The notes under the pieces are model-generated. The model saw only the letters and a program-made list of their open reading frames with translations. It was not told the origin of the DNA and searched no databases. DNA of 64,000 nt from Enterobacter asburiae (GTDB taxonomy: Bacteria > Pseudomonadota > Gammaproteobacteria > Enterobacterales > Enterobacteriaceae), in the NCBI RefSeq assembly GCF_021440515.1, contig NZ_JAKCMV010000014.1, positions 62,001-126,000 on the forward strand, read 5' to 3'. Below, piece by piece: positions 1 to 15,284 of the stretch. Made by a program: the position numbers and the translations under genes. Every line of letters starts with the position of its first letter. Within the stretch, counting starts at the first letter, position 1.

Positions 1-148
1 AACGCTCCAGCAGGATATTTATTCCTGGCAGGACGATCCGGGATCAAACACCCTCGAAGTGCATATCCATAATTTGCGCCGCAAGCTCGGCAAAGACAGG
101 ATCAAAACGGTTCGCGGCGTCGGCTACCGCCTGGAGAGCCAAAAATGA
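1..148 (+). CDS. pmrA: PmrA/BasR-type response regulator, C-terminal end (partial)
   Basis: This is the 3' end of an OmpR/PhoB-class response regulator whose start lies before the window; the reading frame begins at base 2. About 48 residues are visible. They hold the end of the winged-helix DNA-binding domain, with the typical [11 protein letters not shown] recognition-helix segment followed by the wing motif VRGVGYRLE. The stop codon (146-148) overlaps the start of the kinase gene as ATGA, so the two are translationally coupled. The name rests on the PmrB-like partner; the receiver domain cannot be seen, so another OmpR-class name is possible. Confidence 0.85.
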   Translation, partial: TLQQDIYSWQDDPGSNTLEVHIHNLRRKLGKDRIKTVRGVGYRLESQK

Positions 149-1188
149 ACAGTATGCGTCGGCGGTTAATGGTTCTGCTGGCAGTCATCCTGTTGTTTTT
201 CCAGCTCATTAGCGTTGTATGGCTCTGGCATGAAAGCCGTGAACAGATTGGGTTTCTGGTGAATGAAACACTGTCGGCCAAAGCGCGAAACAACCACGTC
301 GAGAAAGAGATCCGCGAAGCGATCGCCTCGCTGCTGGTCCCTTCGCTGGTGATGGTAGGCTTCACCCTACTCTTCTCGTTTTGGGCGGTATCATGGATTA
401 CCCGCCCGCTGAATAAACTGCGCGACAGCCTCGCCAACCGCTCGGCAGATAATCTCACGCCTGTGCCAGTGTATTCCGACATGGAAGAGATTGGTGCGGT
501 CACAGCCTCTCTGAATCAGCTTCTCGCCCGACTTGACCACACTATCCAGCAGGAACGCCTCTTCACCGCTGATGCTGCCCACGAGCTTCGCACGCCGCTT
601 GCCGGGATACGGCTGCATCTGGAACTGATGGCGCAGTCAGGATCGCAGCAGGCCAATTCGTTAATTACCCGTATCGACCAGCTGATGCACACGGTTGAAC
701 AGCTTCTGATGCTGGCACGCGCCGGGCAGGCCATGGCCAGCGGTCATTACGACACGATTGTCTGGACGGAAAATATCATTGCTCCGCTGGGGCTCGAGCA
801 CGAAGCCAAAGAGCACAGGATTATCTGGCCGGAAAAAAGCCCGCTGACGGTTCAGGGCGACGCGGTGCTGCTGCGCCTGATGCTCAGAAACTTGCTGGAG
901 AATGCGGCGCGCTACAGCCCGACGGGAACGACGATTGAGGTCAGGCTGGCGGAGCAGGATGGCGGTACGCTGGTCAGCGTTATCGACGAAGGGCCGGGCA
1001 TTGATGAAGCACATCGCCAGTCCATCACCGAACCCTTCCGTCGCCTTGACCAGCGCTACGGCGGCAGCGGTCTGGGGCTGAGCATCGTTCAGCGTATCGT
1101 ACAGCTCCACCACGGCAGGCTGACGCTTGAGAACGGTGCGCAGGGCGGCCTAATCGCAAGCTGCTGGTTGCCATCAGCGTTGAGCTAA
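145..1188 (+). CDS. pmrB: PmrB/BasS-type sensor histidine kinase
   Basis: A 347-residue inner-membrane histidine kinase, slightly shorter than E. coli BasS (about 363). Membrane segments lie near residues 10-28 and 64-84, flanking a very small periplasmic loop that keeps an EIRE sequence at 55-58, like the ExxE iron-binding motif described for PmrB. HAMP follows at about 85-135, the phospho-acceptor is His146 in [11 protein letters not shown], and the ATPase domain has GPGID and GSGLGLSI motifs. In the family it senses Fe3+, Al3+ or low pH and drives lipid A modification through PmrA. In E. coli basRS lies elsewhere, next to eptA; here it abuts obgE. Which lipid A genes it controls cannot be seen. 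Confidence 0.85.
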   Translation: MNSMRRRLMVLLAVILLFFQLISVVWLWHESREQIGFLVNETLSAKARNNHVEKEIREAIASLLVPSLVMVGFTLLFSFWAVSWITRPLNKLRDSLANRSADNLTPVPVYSDMEEIGAVTASLNQLLARLDHTIQQERLFTADAAHELRTPLAGIRLHLELMAQSGSQQANSLITRIDQLMHTVEQLLMLARAGQAMASGHYDTIVWTENIIAPLGLEHEAKEHRIIWPEKSPLTVQGDAVLLRLMLRNLLENAARYSPTGTTIEVRLAEQDGGTLVSVIDEGPGIDEAHRQSITEPFRRLDQRYGGSGLGLSIVQRIVQLHHGRLTLENGAQGGLIASCWLPSALS

Positions 1189-1191
1189 AAA

Positions 1192-1212
1192 AAGCCCCCT
1201 GAGCGGGGGCTT
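1192..1212. terminator. Bidirectional terminator between pmrB and obgE
   Basis: A perfect 8-bp stem, AAGCCCCC paired with GGGGGCTT, closes a 5-base loop. It is flanked by A residues on the left and T-rich sequence on the right, so it can serve pmrB on the plus strand and the convergent obgE operon on the minus strand. Confidence 0.85.
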
Positions 1213-1222
1213 CTTATTGAGA

Positions 1223-3369
<2,147 letters not shown>

Positions 3370-3411
3370 GCCCGTTTTCCCTACAGAAAAATTACCGGGT
3401 TTCCAATGTAA

Positions 3412-3439
3412 AAAGCCCCGCAACAGGGTGCGGGGCTTT
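3412..3439 (-). terminator. Terminator/attenuator between rpmA and yhbE
   Basis: An 11-bp perfect stem, TGCGGGGCTTT (3429-3439) with AAAGCCCCGCA (3412-3422), has a 6-base loop. Read on the minus strand it is followed by a short T run. It probably stops most transcripts after rpmA and lets a fraction continue into yhbE-obgE. Confidence 0.85.
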
Positions 3440-3464
3440 AATCCGTTACCGGACCGAGAAAACC

Positions 3465-3722
<258 letters not shown>

Positions 3723-3741
3723 TTAAATCTCTCCTCAGGTC

Positions 3742-4310
<569 letters not shown>

Positions 4311-5282
4311 ATGAATTTAGAAAAAATCAACGAGTTAACCGCGCAAGATATGGCGGGTGTGAATGCAGCAATCCTGGAGCAACTCAACTCTGACGTTCAG
4401 CTGATCAATCAGTTGGGCTATTACATCGTCAGTGGCGGCGGCAAACGTATTCGTCCAATGATAGCAATTTTAGCGGCAAGAGCCGTTGGCTATCAGGGAA
4501 ATGCGCACGTCACCATCGCGGCGCTGATCGAGTTTATCCACACGGCAACCTTGCTCCATGACGATGTTGTGGACGAATCTGACATGCGCCGGGGCAAAGC
4601 CACGGCAAACGCCGCATTTGGTAACGCGGCAAGCGTTCTGGTGGGCGATTTTATCTATACCCGAGCCTTCCAGATGATGACCTCTTTAGGCTCACTGAAA
4701 GTGCTGGAAGTGATGTCAGAGGCGGTAAACGTCATCGCGGAAGGCGAAGTGCTACAGCTGATGAACGTCAACGACCCGGACATCACCGAAGAAAACTACA
4801 TGCGCGTGATTTACAGCAAAACGGCGCGTCTGTTTGAAGCGGCGGCGCAATGCTCCGGTATTCTGGCGGGCTGTACAGAAGCGCAGGAAAAAGGGTTGCA
4901 GGACTATGGCCGCTATCTGGGCACCGCGTTCCAGCTGATTGACGATTTGCTCGACTACAGCGCCGACGGCGAAACCCTGGGTAAAAACGTCGGCGACGAT
5001 CTGAACGAAGGCAAACCGACCCTGCCGCTGCTCCATGCGATGCGTAACGGCACGCCGGAACAGGCGCAGATGATCCGCGAAGCGATTGAGCAGGGAAATG
5101 GTCGCCATCTTCTGGAACCTGTACTGGAAACAATGGCTATCTGTGGCTCACTCGACTGGACGCGCCAGCGTGCGGAAGAAGAAGCGGACAAAGCCATTGA
5201 AGCCCTTCAGACGATTCCAGACAGCCCGTGGCGTGATGCGTTAATTGGTCTGGCCCACATCGCCGTTCAGCGCGATCGTTAA
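4311..5282 (+). CDS. ispB: Octaprenyl diphosphate synthase
   Basis: A 323-residue trans-prenyltransferase that extends farnesyl diphosphate to the C40 side chain of ubiquinone and menaquinone. The first aspartate-rich motif is DDVVD at 84-88 and the second DDLLD at 211-215. The substrate-binding GGGKRIRP sequence lies at about 42-49. Length and sequence agree with E. coli IspB, which is essential. The gene is monocistronic, divergent from rplU, and followed by a hairpin terminator. Confidence 0.98.
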   Translation: MNLEKINELTAQDMAGVNAAILEQLNSDVQLINQLGYYIVSGGGKRIRPMIAILAARAVGYQGNAHVTIAALIEFIHTATLLHDDVVDESDMRRGKATANAAFGNAASVLVGDFIYTRAFQMMTSLGSLKVLEVMSEAVNVIAEGEVLQLMNVNDPDITEENYMRVIYSKTARLFEAAAQCSGILAGCTEAQEKGLQDYGRYLGTAFQLIDDLLDYSADGETLGKNVGDDLNEGKPTLPLLHAMRNGTPEQAQMIREAIEQGNGRHLLEPVLETMAICGSLDWTRQRAEEEADKAIEALQTIPDSPWRDALIGLAHIAVQRDR

Positions 5283-5293
5283 TCGCTCCTCCT

Positions 5294-5316
5294 CTCCCCG
5301 TGAGCCTCACGGGGAG
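5294..5316 (+). terminator. ispB terminator hairpin
   Basis: CTCCCCGTG (5294-5302) pairs with CACGGGGAG (5308-5316) around a 5-base loop just after the ispB stop. The T tract is weak, so termination efficiency is uncertain. Confidence 0.6.
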
Positions 5317-5510
5317 TCTCCAGTAAGAGTTTATAAATTCCATAATCGCGTTAAATCATCGACTTACAGGCCGCATGAATAAAGCTATGTCTTATTCTGA
5401 ATATTGCTTCCCTTAATACGAACTTTTTAGAACAGCTGTTCGAAGAAGGTATAGTGACCCGGCCATTCCACGAGACTGGCGCAGACGCATACGATTACGA
5501 GGACAGCATT

Positions 5511-5798
5511 ATGGATATGAAATTTATCGACTGGCACTCGGCCGATATTATTGCAGCACTCCGCAAAAAAGGGACATCGCTGGCAGCAGAATCTCGCCGC
5601 AACGGATTAAGCTCCTCGACGCTGGCCAACGCACTGACCCGCCCGTGGCCTAAGGGCGAATTAATCATCGCTACCGCACTTGAAACACAACCGTGGATTA
5701 TTTGGCCTTCGCGCTATCACGATCCCGTTACACACGAATTTATCGACAGAACGCGGATGTTGCGCCAGAGAAAAGTGAAGGAAGAGCATCAGGACTGA
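5511..5798 (+). CDS. sfsB: Ner-like DNA-binding regulator SfsB (Nlp)
   Basis: A 95-residue helix-turn-helix protein similar to E. coli SfsB/Nlp and to the Ner repressors of Mu-like phages. The HTH lies around residues 17-45, with the segment SRRNGLSSSTLANAL, followed by WPKGE and IWPSRYHD motifs typical of the family. The start MDMKFIDWH was chosen by homology; a longer in-frame extension from about 5454 lacks support. In E. coli it is implicated in maltose gene activation in crp-star backgrounds; its natural targets are unknown. It lies between ispB and convergent murA, as in E. coli. Confidence 0.9.
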   Translation: MDMKFIDWHSADIIAALRKKGTSLAAESRRNGLSSSTLANALTRPWPKGELIIATALETQPWIIWPSRYHDPVTHEFIDRTRMLRQRKVKEEHQD

Positions 5799-5810
5799 CG
5801 CTCTTTTTTG
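5782..5810 (+). terminator. Intrinsic terminator at the end of sfsB
   Basis: AAGAGC plus TCAG (5782-5792, one unpaired position) pair with CTGA plus GCTCTT (5795-5805) and are followed by a run of T. The sfsB stop codon (5796-5798) is inside the hairpin. A second C/G-rich inverted repeat at about 5822-5853 could serve convergent murA. Confidence 0.7.
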
Positions 5811-5859
5811 ACAGGAATAGCAACCCCCCGGTCATTTCTGGCAGGGGGCTGCCGGACGA

Positions 5860-7122
<1,263 letters not shown>

Positions 7123-7169
7123 TTAGCTCTCTTGAAAATTCAACCGTGCTGCGGGCGCAAACCCACAGC

Positions 7170-7424
7170 TCAAAAACCGTTTAGTTTGCGATCGCGTGCC
7201 CACTCTTGCGGGGTGAACGCTTTAATCGACAGGGCGTGGATGCGGTTATCCGCAATGTACTCCATCAGCGGCGCATATACAGCCTGCTGTTTCTTCACGC
7301 GGCTCATGCCGTCGAACATCTCACCCACAGCAATAACCTGAAAGTGACTGCCATCGCCAGTGACGTGGGCTTCCTGAAGGGAGAGTGCGTTCATCAGCAC
7401 TGTCTGGATTTCATGATTTTCCAT
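7170..7424 (-). CDS. ibaG: BolA-family protein IbaG
   Basis: An 84-residue BolA/IbaG-family protein with the invariant signature near residues 28-50 (SHFQVIAV, then [12 protein letters not shown]). The family binds iron-sulfur clusters with monothiol glutaredoxin Grx4 and is induced by acid in E. coli. The start MENHEIQ was chosen by alignment with E. coli IbaG; the upstream in-frame extension has no family match. It is upstream of murA on the same strand and downstream of the mlaB terminator. Confidence 0.95.
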   Translation of the reverse strand: MENHEIQTVLMNALSLQEAHVTGDGSHFQVIAVGEMFDGMSRVKKQQAVYAPLMEYIADNRIHALSIKAFTPQEWARDRKLNGF

Positions 7425-7497
7425 GGGGTCTACATCATCTGATAGTGAAAACAAGCCCAACATCTTAGAGCAAAGTGGCGTCGTCTTAAACAAGCAA

Positions 7498-7528
7498 AAA
7501 GCCCCAACAATGAAACAGTCGGGGCTTT
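7498..7528 (-). terminator. Terminator of the mla operon
   Basis: AAAGCCCC (7498-7505) pairs with GGGGCTTT (7521-7528), with extra pairing possible in the 15-base loop. On the minus strand the stem runs into a T tract, placing the end of mlaFEDCB before ibaG. Confidence 0.85.
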
Positions 7529-7549
7529 CAGAAGTAACGCACTGAAAAA

Positions 7550-7842
7550 TTAGCGCGGTAATACGTCGCCAGGCAAATTATAGAGCTGTGCGAGGGTCAG
7601 AACGTTGTCGCTGACGCCGGTCAACGTCACCTTTGCCCCCTGCTTTTTGCCTGTCTCAACAAGATGCACAAGCAGGGCAATTCCGGCAGTATCCACGCGG
7701 GACACGCCGCGTAAATCAATCAGCGTAACGCCTTTCATCGCGTCTGCGCGCGCATCCCATAGCGGGTTCAGCACATCCTGATCCAGCTCGCCAGAGAGCA
7801 ATAAGGTTTCACCTTCGCGCGACCAGCTAAGTTGCTGCTGCA

Positions 7843-7843
<1 letters not shown>
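7550..7843 (-). CDS. mlaB: STAS-domain subunit MlaB of the MlaFEDB transporter
   Basis: A 97-residue cytoplasmic STAS-domain protein that binds and stabilises the MlaF ATPase. The STAS core with the [11 protein letters not shown] segment (about 48-58) is conserved. The start MQQQLSW overlaps the mlaC stop by one base (TAATG), giving translational coupling, which decides the start. It is the last gene of the operon. Confidence 0.95.
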
Positions 7844-8481
<638 letters not shown>

Positions 8482-9015
8482 TCACTTCTCCTGAGATGAA
8501 TTCGTCGCGTCTGGGGCCGGCGCGGCGTCAGTGGTCTTATCATCACCACCTTTACTGTTGTAAAGGAACTGACCAATCATATCTTCCAGCACCATGGCTG
8601 ATTTCGTATCCTGGATCACGCTTCCTTCTTTAAGGATAGTCGTTCCCAGCTCCGGGTCTTCAAATCCGACGTTAAGCGCCAGATATTGTTCACCCAGCAG
8701 GCCAGACGTGCGGATAGAAAGCGAGCTGGTGTCCGGAATATGGTTGTAGCGCTCTTCGATATCCATCGCCACGCGCGGCAGATAGGTTTTCTCGTCCAGG
8801 GTGATATCCGCCACGCGGCCAATCACCACGCCGCCGATACGCACCGGAGAGCGCGCCTTCAGGCCGCCGATGTTATCGAAGGTGGCATAGATACGATAGG
8901 TCGGCTCGGTGCGGATAGAGGTGATATCCGCCGCTCTCAGACAGATGAACAACGCAGCCAGCAGTGCCAGTAACAGAAATACGCCGACCCAAATTTCATT
9001 TTTTCTCGTTTGCAT
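8482..9015 (-). CDS. mlaD: MCE-domain subunit MlaD
   Basis: A 177-residue inner-membrane protein with one N-terminal membrane helix (about 8-26) and a periplasmic MCE domain (about 39-118) that forms the hexameric phospholipid channel on MlaE. The conserved GLKARSPVRIGGV segment lies in the MCE domain. The tail is low-complexity. The start at MQTRKNEIWVG was set by homology; E. coli MlaD has 183 residues, the difference being in the variable tail. Confidence 0.97.
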   Translation of the reverse strand: MQTRKNEIWVGVFLLLALLAALFICLRAADITSIRTEPTYRIYATFDNIGGLKARSPVRIGGVVIGRVADITLDEKTYLPRVAMDIEERYNHIPDTSSLSIRTSGLLGEQYLALNVGFEDPELGTTILKEGSVIQDTKSAMVLEDMIGQFLYNSKGGDDKTTDAAPAPDATNSSQEK

Positions 9016-9019
9016 GAAC

Positions 9020-10622
<1,603 letters not shown>

Positions 10623-10851
10623 TTATGGTTCCTTTCTTACCCTGGTTCATATTAAGCATGACGCTTAAATCAGCCCTAAACCCAACATTTTTACAGAATA
10701 ATAGCCGTTGAGGTTAGCGAAAGCTGGCATTTGTTTTACTTTTCCAGCGCATAAAGTCAAAATTAGGAATTCGTGACGGCTGAGATTGCATGTTGAGCAA
10801 CATGATTCATGCGCAGTGGACCGGCGAGTATACCTGAAGAAAGGACTTTTG
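10623..10851. promoter_or_regulatory. Divergent mlaF / yrbG promoter region
   Basis: A 229-bp non-coding gap between divergent mlaF (minus) and yrbG (plus), AT-rich at about 10650-10770. It should hold promoters for the mla operon and for yrbG-kdsD-kdsC-lpt. No specific site is assigned. Confidence 0.45.
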
Positions 10852-11829
10852 ATGCTTTTAGCAACAGCACTGTTAATAATCGGTTTACTTTTGGTGGTCT
10901 ACAGTGCTGACCGTTTGGTATTTGCTGCATCAATATTATGCCGGCTGATTGGCGTCCCGCCGCTCATTATCGGCATGACGGTTGTCAGCGTAGGTACCTC
11001 GCTTCCTGAAATTATCGTGTCGGTCTCGGCATCGTTCCACGGCCAGGTTGACCTGGCTATCGGCACCGCCATTGGCTCTAATATCGTCAACATTTTACTG
11101 ATCCTTGGCCTGGCCGCCCTGCTACATCCATTTCGCGTGCATTCTGATGTTCTGCGCCGTGAATTGCCGCTAATGTTGATCGTGAGCCTGCTGGCGGGCT
11201 GCGTGCTGTACGACGGGGTGTTGAGCTACAGCGACGGCCTTTTCCTGCTCGCATTGGCCGTGATATGGCTGCTGTTTATCGTTAAACTCGCCCGCCAGGC
11301 CGAAAAACAGGGCAACGACAGCCTCACGCGTGAACATGTCGCGGAGCTGCCGCGCGAGGGAACTCTGCCCGTCGCGCTGCTGTGGCTGGGCGTGGCGCTG
11401 ATTATTATGCCGATGGCCACGCGCATGGTGATCGATAACGCCACGGTGCTGGCGAACTATTTCGCCATGAGCGAATTAACCATTGGCCTGACGGTGATCG
11501 CCATTGGCACCAGCCTGCCGGAACTGGCCACGGCGATTGCAGGCGCACGTAAGGGTGAAGATGATATCGCGATTGGCACTATCATCGGCTCGAACATTTT
11601 CAACATCGCGATTGTGACCGGCTTACCGGCACTGATCGCGCCAGGACCGTTTAATCCGCTGGCCTTCTCGCGCGATTACGGTGTGATGCTGTTGGTCAGC
11701 GTGATTTTCGCCCTGCTCTGCTGGCGGCGAAAACGGCAAATTGGTAAAGGCGCAGGCGCGCTGCTGACGGGTGGTTTTATCGTATGGATGGCGATGCTGT
11801 ACTGGCTCTCGCCTCTTCTCTCTGGGTAA
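10852..11829 (+). CDS. yrbG: Ca2+/Na+ antiporter-like protein YrbG
   Basis: A 325-residue inner-membrane protein of the CaCA cation/Ca2+ exchanger superfamily. The two alpha repeats are visible as GTSLPE followed by GSNI in each half (about 50-85 and 220-255), the inverted duplication that forms the ion site. About ten hydrophobic segments are present. The start MLLATALL matches E. coli YrbG. Its transport role is not well established. It heads the yrbG-kdsD-kdsC-lptC-lptA-lptB series, 13 bp before kdsD. Confidence 0.95.
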   Translation: MLLATALLIIGLLLVVYSADRLVFAASILCRLIGVPPLIIGMTVVSVGTSLPEIIVSVSASFHGQVDLAIGTAIGSNIVNILLILGLAALLHPFRVHSDVLRRELPLMLIVSLLAGCVLYDGVLSYSDGLFLLALAVIWLLFIVKLARQAEKQGNDSLTREHVAELPREGTLPVALLWLGVALIIMPMATRMVIDNATVLANYFAMSELTIGLTVIAIGTSLPELATAIAGARKGEDDIAIGTIIGSNIFNIAIVTGLPALIAPGPFNPLAFSRDYGVMLLVSVIFALLCWRRKRQIGKGAGALLTGGFIVWMAMLYWLSPLLSG

Positions 11830-11842
11830 ACGGAAACGCATT

Positions 11843-12829
11843 ATGTCGCAAATAGAATTGCAGCCGGGTTTTGACTTTCAGAAAGCAGGCAAAGACGTTC
11901 TGGAGATTGAACGTGAAGGTCTGGCGCAGTTAGATCAGTACATTAATCAGGATTTTAGTCTGGCATGTGAGAAGATATTCCACTGCGCGGGCAAAGTCGT
12001 GGTGATGGGGATGGGCAAGTCTGGCCATATCGGGCGCAAAATGGCGGCGACTTTTGCCAGCACCGGCACCTCCTCCTTCTTCGTTCATCCGGGTGAAGCG
12101 GCGCACGGCGATCTGGGTATGGTCACGCCGCAGGATGTGGTCATTGCGCTGTCAAACTCCGGCGAGTCCAACGAGATCCTGGCGTTAATCCCCGTTCTGA
12201 AGCGTTTGCAGGTTCCCCTGATCTGCATGACCAGCCGCCCGGAAAGCAATATGGCACGCGCGGCGGACGTCCATCTGTGCGTCAAAGTGCCAAAAGAAGC
12301 CTGTCCGCTGGGTCTTGCCCCGACCTCCAGCACCACGGCGGCGCTGGTGATGGGCGACGCGCTGGCGGTTGCGCTGCTCGAAGCCCGCGGCTTTACGCCA
12401 GAAGATTTTGCTCTCTCTCACCCGGGCGGCGCGCTGGGGCGCAAGCTGCTGCTGCGGGTCAACGACATTATGCATACGGGCGATGAGATCCCTCACGTCA
12501 GCAAAGCGGCCTCTCTGCGCGATGCGTTGCTGGAAATCACGCGTAAAAATCTCGGCATGACGGTGATTTGCGACGATCTGATGAAAATTCAGGGCATCTT
12601 CACCGATGGTGACCTCCGCCGGGTGTTCGACATGGGCGTAGACGTCCGCACGCTGGGCATCGCCGATGTCATGACGCCGGGCGGTATTCGCGTTCGTCCG
12701 GGCACGCTGGCGGTGGATGTGCTGAACCTGATGCAGTCCCGACATATAACCTCAGTCATGGTTGCTGATGGCGACCAACTGCTGGGTGTGGTACATATGC
12801 ATGATCTGCTGCGTGCTGGCGTAGTGTAA
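11843..12829 (+). CDS. kdsD: D-arabinose 5-phosphate isomerase
   Basis: A 328-residue enzyme that interconverts ribulose 5-phosphate and arabinose 5-phosphate, the first step of Kdo synthesis. The SIS domain (about 40-180) has the motif GMGKSGHIGRK at about 56-66 and a conserved His in HPGEAAHGD. Two CBS domains follow (about 205-325). Length equals E. coli KdsD. It forms an operon with kdsC. Confidence 0.98.
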   Translation: MSQIELQPGFDFQKAGKDVLEIEREGLAQLDQYINQDFSLACEKIFHCAGKVVVMGMGKSGHIGRKMAATFASTGTSSFFVHPGEAAHGDLGMVTPQDVVIALSNSGESNEILALIPVLKRLQVPLICMTSRPESNMARAADVHLCVKVPKEACPLGLAPTSSTTAALVMGDALAVALLEARGFTPEDFALSHPGGALGRKLLLRVNDIMHTGDEIPHVSKAASLRDALLEITRKNLGMTVICDDLMKIQGIFTDGDLRRVFDMGVDVRTLGIADVMTPGGIRVRPGTLAVDVLNLMQSRHITSVMVADGDQLLGVVHMHDLLRAGVV

Positions 12830-12843
12830 TGAAGGATAAGACA

Positions 12844-13410
12844 ATGAGTAATGCGGGTGCATCCCTTGCAACCTGTTATGGCCCGGTGAGCGCCCACATG
12901 ATGGCGAAGGCGGAAAACATCCGCCTGCTGATCCTCGATGTGGACGGCGTTCTCTCCGATGGCCTGATTTATATGGGCAACAACGGCGAAGAGCTGAAAG
13001 CGTTCAACGTGCGCGACGGCTACGGTATTCGCTGTGCGCTCACGTCCGGGATCGACGTTGCGATCATCACCGGACGAAAAGCTAAACTGGTAGAAGATCG
13101 CTGCGAAACGCTGGGAATTACCCATCTGTATCAGGGGCAGTCTGACAAAATGCTGGCGTTCAAAGACCTGCTGGCGAAACTGTCCATCGCGCCGGAGCAT
13201 GTGGCCTACGTTGGCGACGATCTGATCGACTGGCCGGTGATGGCAGAAGTGGGTTTGAGCATTGCGGTCGCCGATGCCCATCCGCTGCTTATCCCACGCG
13301 CGGATTACGTTACCCATGTTAACGGCGGACGCGGCGCGGTGCGTGAAGTCTGCGATCTGCTTCTGCTGGCGCAGGGCAAGCTTGATGAAGCCAAAGGGCA
13401 ATCCATATGA
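12844..13410 (+). CDS. kdsC: 3-deoxy-D-manno-octulosonate 8-phosphate phosphatase
   Basis: A 188-residue HAD-superfamily phosphatase that releases Kdo from Kdo-8-phosphate. The catalytic motif LDVDGVLSDG carries Asp32 and Asp34, and motif IV appears as GDDLIDWP. A start five codons earlier overlaps the kdsD stop, but an AAGGA ribosome-binding site 7-8 bases before 12844 and the E. coli start favour MSNAGASL. It overlaps lptC by 4 bp. Confidence 0.97.
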   Translation: MSNAGASLATCYGPVSAHMMAKAENIRLLILDVDGVLSDGLIYMGNNGEELKAFNVRDGYGIRCALTSGIDVAIITGRKAKLVEDRCETLGITHLYQGQSDKMLAFKDLLAKLSIAPEHVAYVGDDLIDWPVMAEVGLSIAVADAHPLLIPRADYVTHVNGGRGAVREVCDLLLLAQGKLDEAKGQSI

Positions 13411-13982
13411 GTAAAACCAGACGTTGGGTTATCATTCTGCTAACGCTTGTCGCACTGGTACTGATTGGCGTCAACCTTGCCGATCGCGACGAAGCCCAGC
13501 CAGGTGTGGTCAACAACAACGAGCCGACTTACAAAAGCGATCACAGCGACACCGTGGTTTATAGCCCGGAAGGGGCGCTGAACTATCGCCTGATTGCCCA
13601 GCACGTAGAATATTTCTCAGATGACGGAATTTCGTGGTTTACCCAGCCAGTGATGACCACCTTTGACGAGAATAAGGTGCCAACCTGGTCTATCAAGTCT
13701 GACAGAGCAAAATTGACGAATGACCGTATGCTTTATCTGTATGGCCATGTTGAAGTTAACGCCCTGACCGCTGACTCTCAACTGCGCAAAATCACCACGG
13801 ATAACGCCCAGATCAACCTGATCACTCAGGATGTGACGTCACAGGATCTGGTGACACTGTACGGAACAACATTTAATTCCAGCGGTTTGAGAATGCGCGG
13901 GAACTTACGCAGCAAAAACGCCGAGCTGATTGAAAAGGTTAGAACCTCCTATGAAATTCAAAACAAACAAACTCAGCCTTAA
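13407..13982 (+). CDS. lptC: LPS export bitopic protein LptC
   Basis: A 191-residue inner-membrane protein with a single N-terminal membrane helix (about 7-25) and a periplasmic beta-jellyroll that passes LPS from LptB2FG to LptA. Length equals E. coli LptC. Its start overlaps kdsC by 4 bp (ATGA) and its last 32 bp overlap lptA. A sigma-E-like promoter for lptA is embedded in its 3' end. Confidence 0.97.
   Translation: MSKTRRWVIILLTLVALVLIGVNLADRDEAQPGVVNNNEPTYKSDHSDTVVYSPEGALNYRLIAQHVEYFSDDGISWFTQPVMTTFDENKVPTWSIKSDRAKLTNDRMLYLYGHVEVNALTADSQLRKITTDNAQINLITQDVTSQDLVTLYGTTFNSSGLRMRGNLRSKNAELIEKVRTSYEIQNKQTQP
13900..13929 (+). promoter_or_regulatory. Candidate sigma-E promoter for lptAB inside lptC
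   Basis: GGAACTT at 13900-13906 matches the sigma-E -35 consensus. After 16 bases comes GAGCTGA, close to the -10 TCTGA pattern, about 22 bases before the lptA start. A sigma-E promoter upstream of lptA is known in E. coli; its position here is inferred from motif and context. Confidence 0.55.
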
Positions 13983-14505
13983 AGTAATTATCGCCAGCGC
14001 GCTGTTGGCGACCAGTCTCCCCGCGCTTGCTGTAACGGGCGATACCGAGCAGCCGATCCATATTGAATCGGATACGCAGTCTCTTGATATGCAGGGCAAC
14101 GTCGTGACCTTCACCGGCAACGTCGTGATGACCCAGGGCACGATCAAAATCAACGCCGATAAGGTGGTGGTGACGCGTCCGGGCGGCGAGCAGGGCAAAG
14201 AGATTATTGATGGCTACGGTAACCCGGCCACCTTCTATCAGATGCAGGACAACGGGAAACCAGTAAAAGGCCGTGCATCGCACATGCACTACGAACTGGC
14301 GAAAGATCTGGTGATCCTGACCGGTAACGCCTATCTGGAACAGCTGGACAGCAACATCACCGGTGACAAAATTACCTATCTGGTGAAAGAGCAAAAAATG
14401 CAGGCCTCCAGCGAGAAGGGCAAACGCGTGACGACCGTGCTTGTTCCATCACAGTTGCAGGACAAGAGCAACAACCAGGCTCCGGCTCAGAAGAAGAGTA
14501 ACTAA
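13951..14505 (+). CDS. lptA: Periplasmic LPS bridge protein LptA
   Basis: A 184-residue periplasmic protein with a signal peptide of about 27 residues ending in LPALA. The mature beta-jellyroll (OstA/LptA domain) stacks end to end to bridge LptC and LptD. Repeated aliphatic strands such as MQGNVVTFTGNVVM are visible. The start overlaps lptC by 32 bp and was set by homology with E. coli LptA. Confidence 0.97.
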   Translation: MKFKTNKLSLKVIIASALLATSLPALAVTGDTEQPIHIESDTQSLDMQGNVVTFTGNVVMTQGTIKINADKVVVTRPGGEQGKEIIDGYGNPATFYQMQDNGKPVKGRASHMHYELAKDLVILTGNAYLEQLDSNITGDKITYLVKEQKMQASSEKGKRVTTVLVPSQLQDKSNNQAPAQKKSN

Positions 14506-14511
14506 TTCGTT

Positions 14512-15237
14512 ATGGCAACATTAACTGCAAAAAATCTCGCCAAAGCCTACAAAGGCCGCCGCGTCGTGGAAGATGTCAGTCTGACCGTCAACTCCGGCGA
14601 AATCGTTGGCCTTCTGGGCCCTAACGGTGCGGGTAAAACCACGACCTTCTATATGGTGGTCGGCATTGTTCCTCGCGATGCAGGCAATATCATCATTGAT
14701 GATGAAGATATCAGCCTGCTGCCGCTGCACGCCCGCGCGCGCCGTGGTATCGGCTATCTGCCGCAGGAAGCCTCCATCTTCCGCCGTCTGAGCGTATACG
14801 ACAACCTGATGGCGGTTCTGCAAATCCGTGACGATCTGACCAGCGAGCAGCGCCAGGATCGCGCGAACGAGCTGATGGAAGAGTTCCACATCGAACACCT
14901 GCGCGACAGCTTAGGCCAGGCGCTGTCCGGTGGTGAACGTCGTCGCGTTGAGATTGCCCGTGCGCTGGCCGCGAATCCGAAATTCATCCTGCTGGATGAA
15001 CCCTTCGCGGGCGTTGACCCCATCTCCGTTATCGACATCAAACGTATTATCGAGCACCTGCGCGACAGCGGGCTGGGCGTGCTGATCACTGACCACAACG
15101 TCCGTGAAACGCTGGCCGTCTGCGAACGCGCCTACATTGTTAGCCAGGGCCATCTGATTGCCCACGGTACGCCACAGCAAATCCTCGAAGATGAGCATGT
15201 TAAGCGCGTGTACCTTGGGGAAGACTTCAGACTCTGA
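14512..15237 (+). CDS. lptB: LPS export ATPase LptB
   Basis: A 241-residue ABC ATPase that powers LPS extraction by LptFG. Walker A is GPNGAGKT at 36-43, the signature LSGGE at 138-142, and Walker B FILLDEP at 158-164. The partner genes lptF and lptG lie only about 7.6 kb away in this genome, unlike E. coli where they are far apart. It is followed by rpoN after 47 bp. Confidence 0.98.
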   Translation: MATLTAKNLAKAYKGRRVVEDVSLTVNSGEIVGLLGPNGAGKTTTFYMVVGIVPRDAGNIIIDDEDISLLPLHARARRGIGYLPQEASIFRRLSVYDNLMAVLQIRDDLTSEQRQDRANELMEEFHIEHLRDSLGQALSGGERRRVEIARALAANPKFILLDEPFAGVDPISVIDIKRIIEHLRDSGLGVLITDHNVRETLAVCERAYIVSQGHLIAHGTPQQILEDEHVKRVYLGEDFRL

Positions 15238-15284
15238 TAGGGTAGAGGTTAAGTCACGCCGAACCGGAGAAAAATGCTCTGAAC

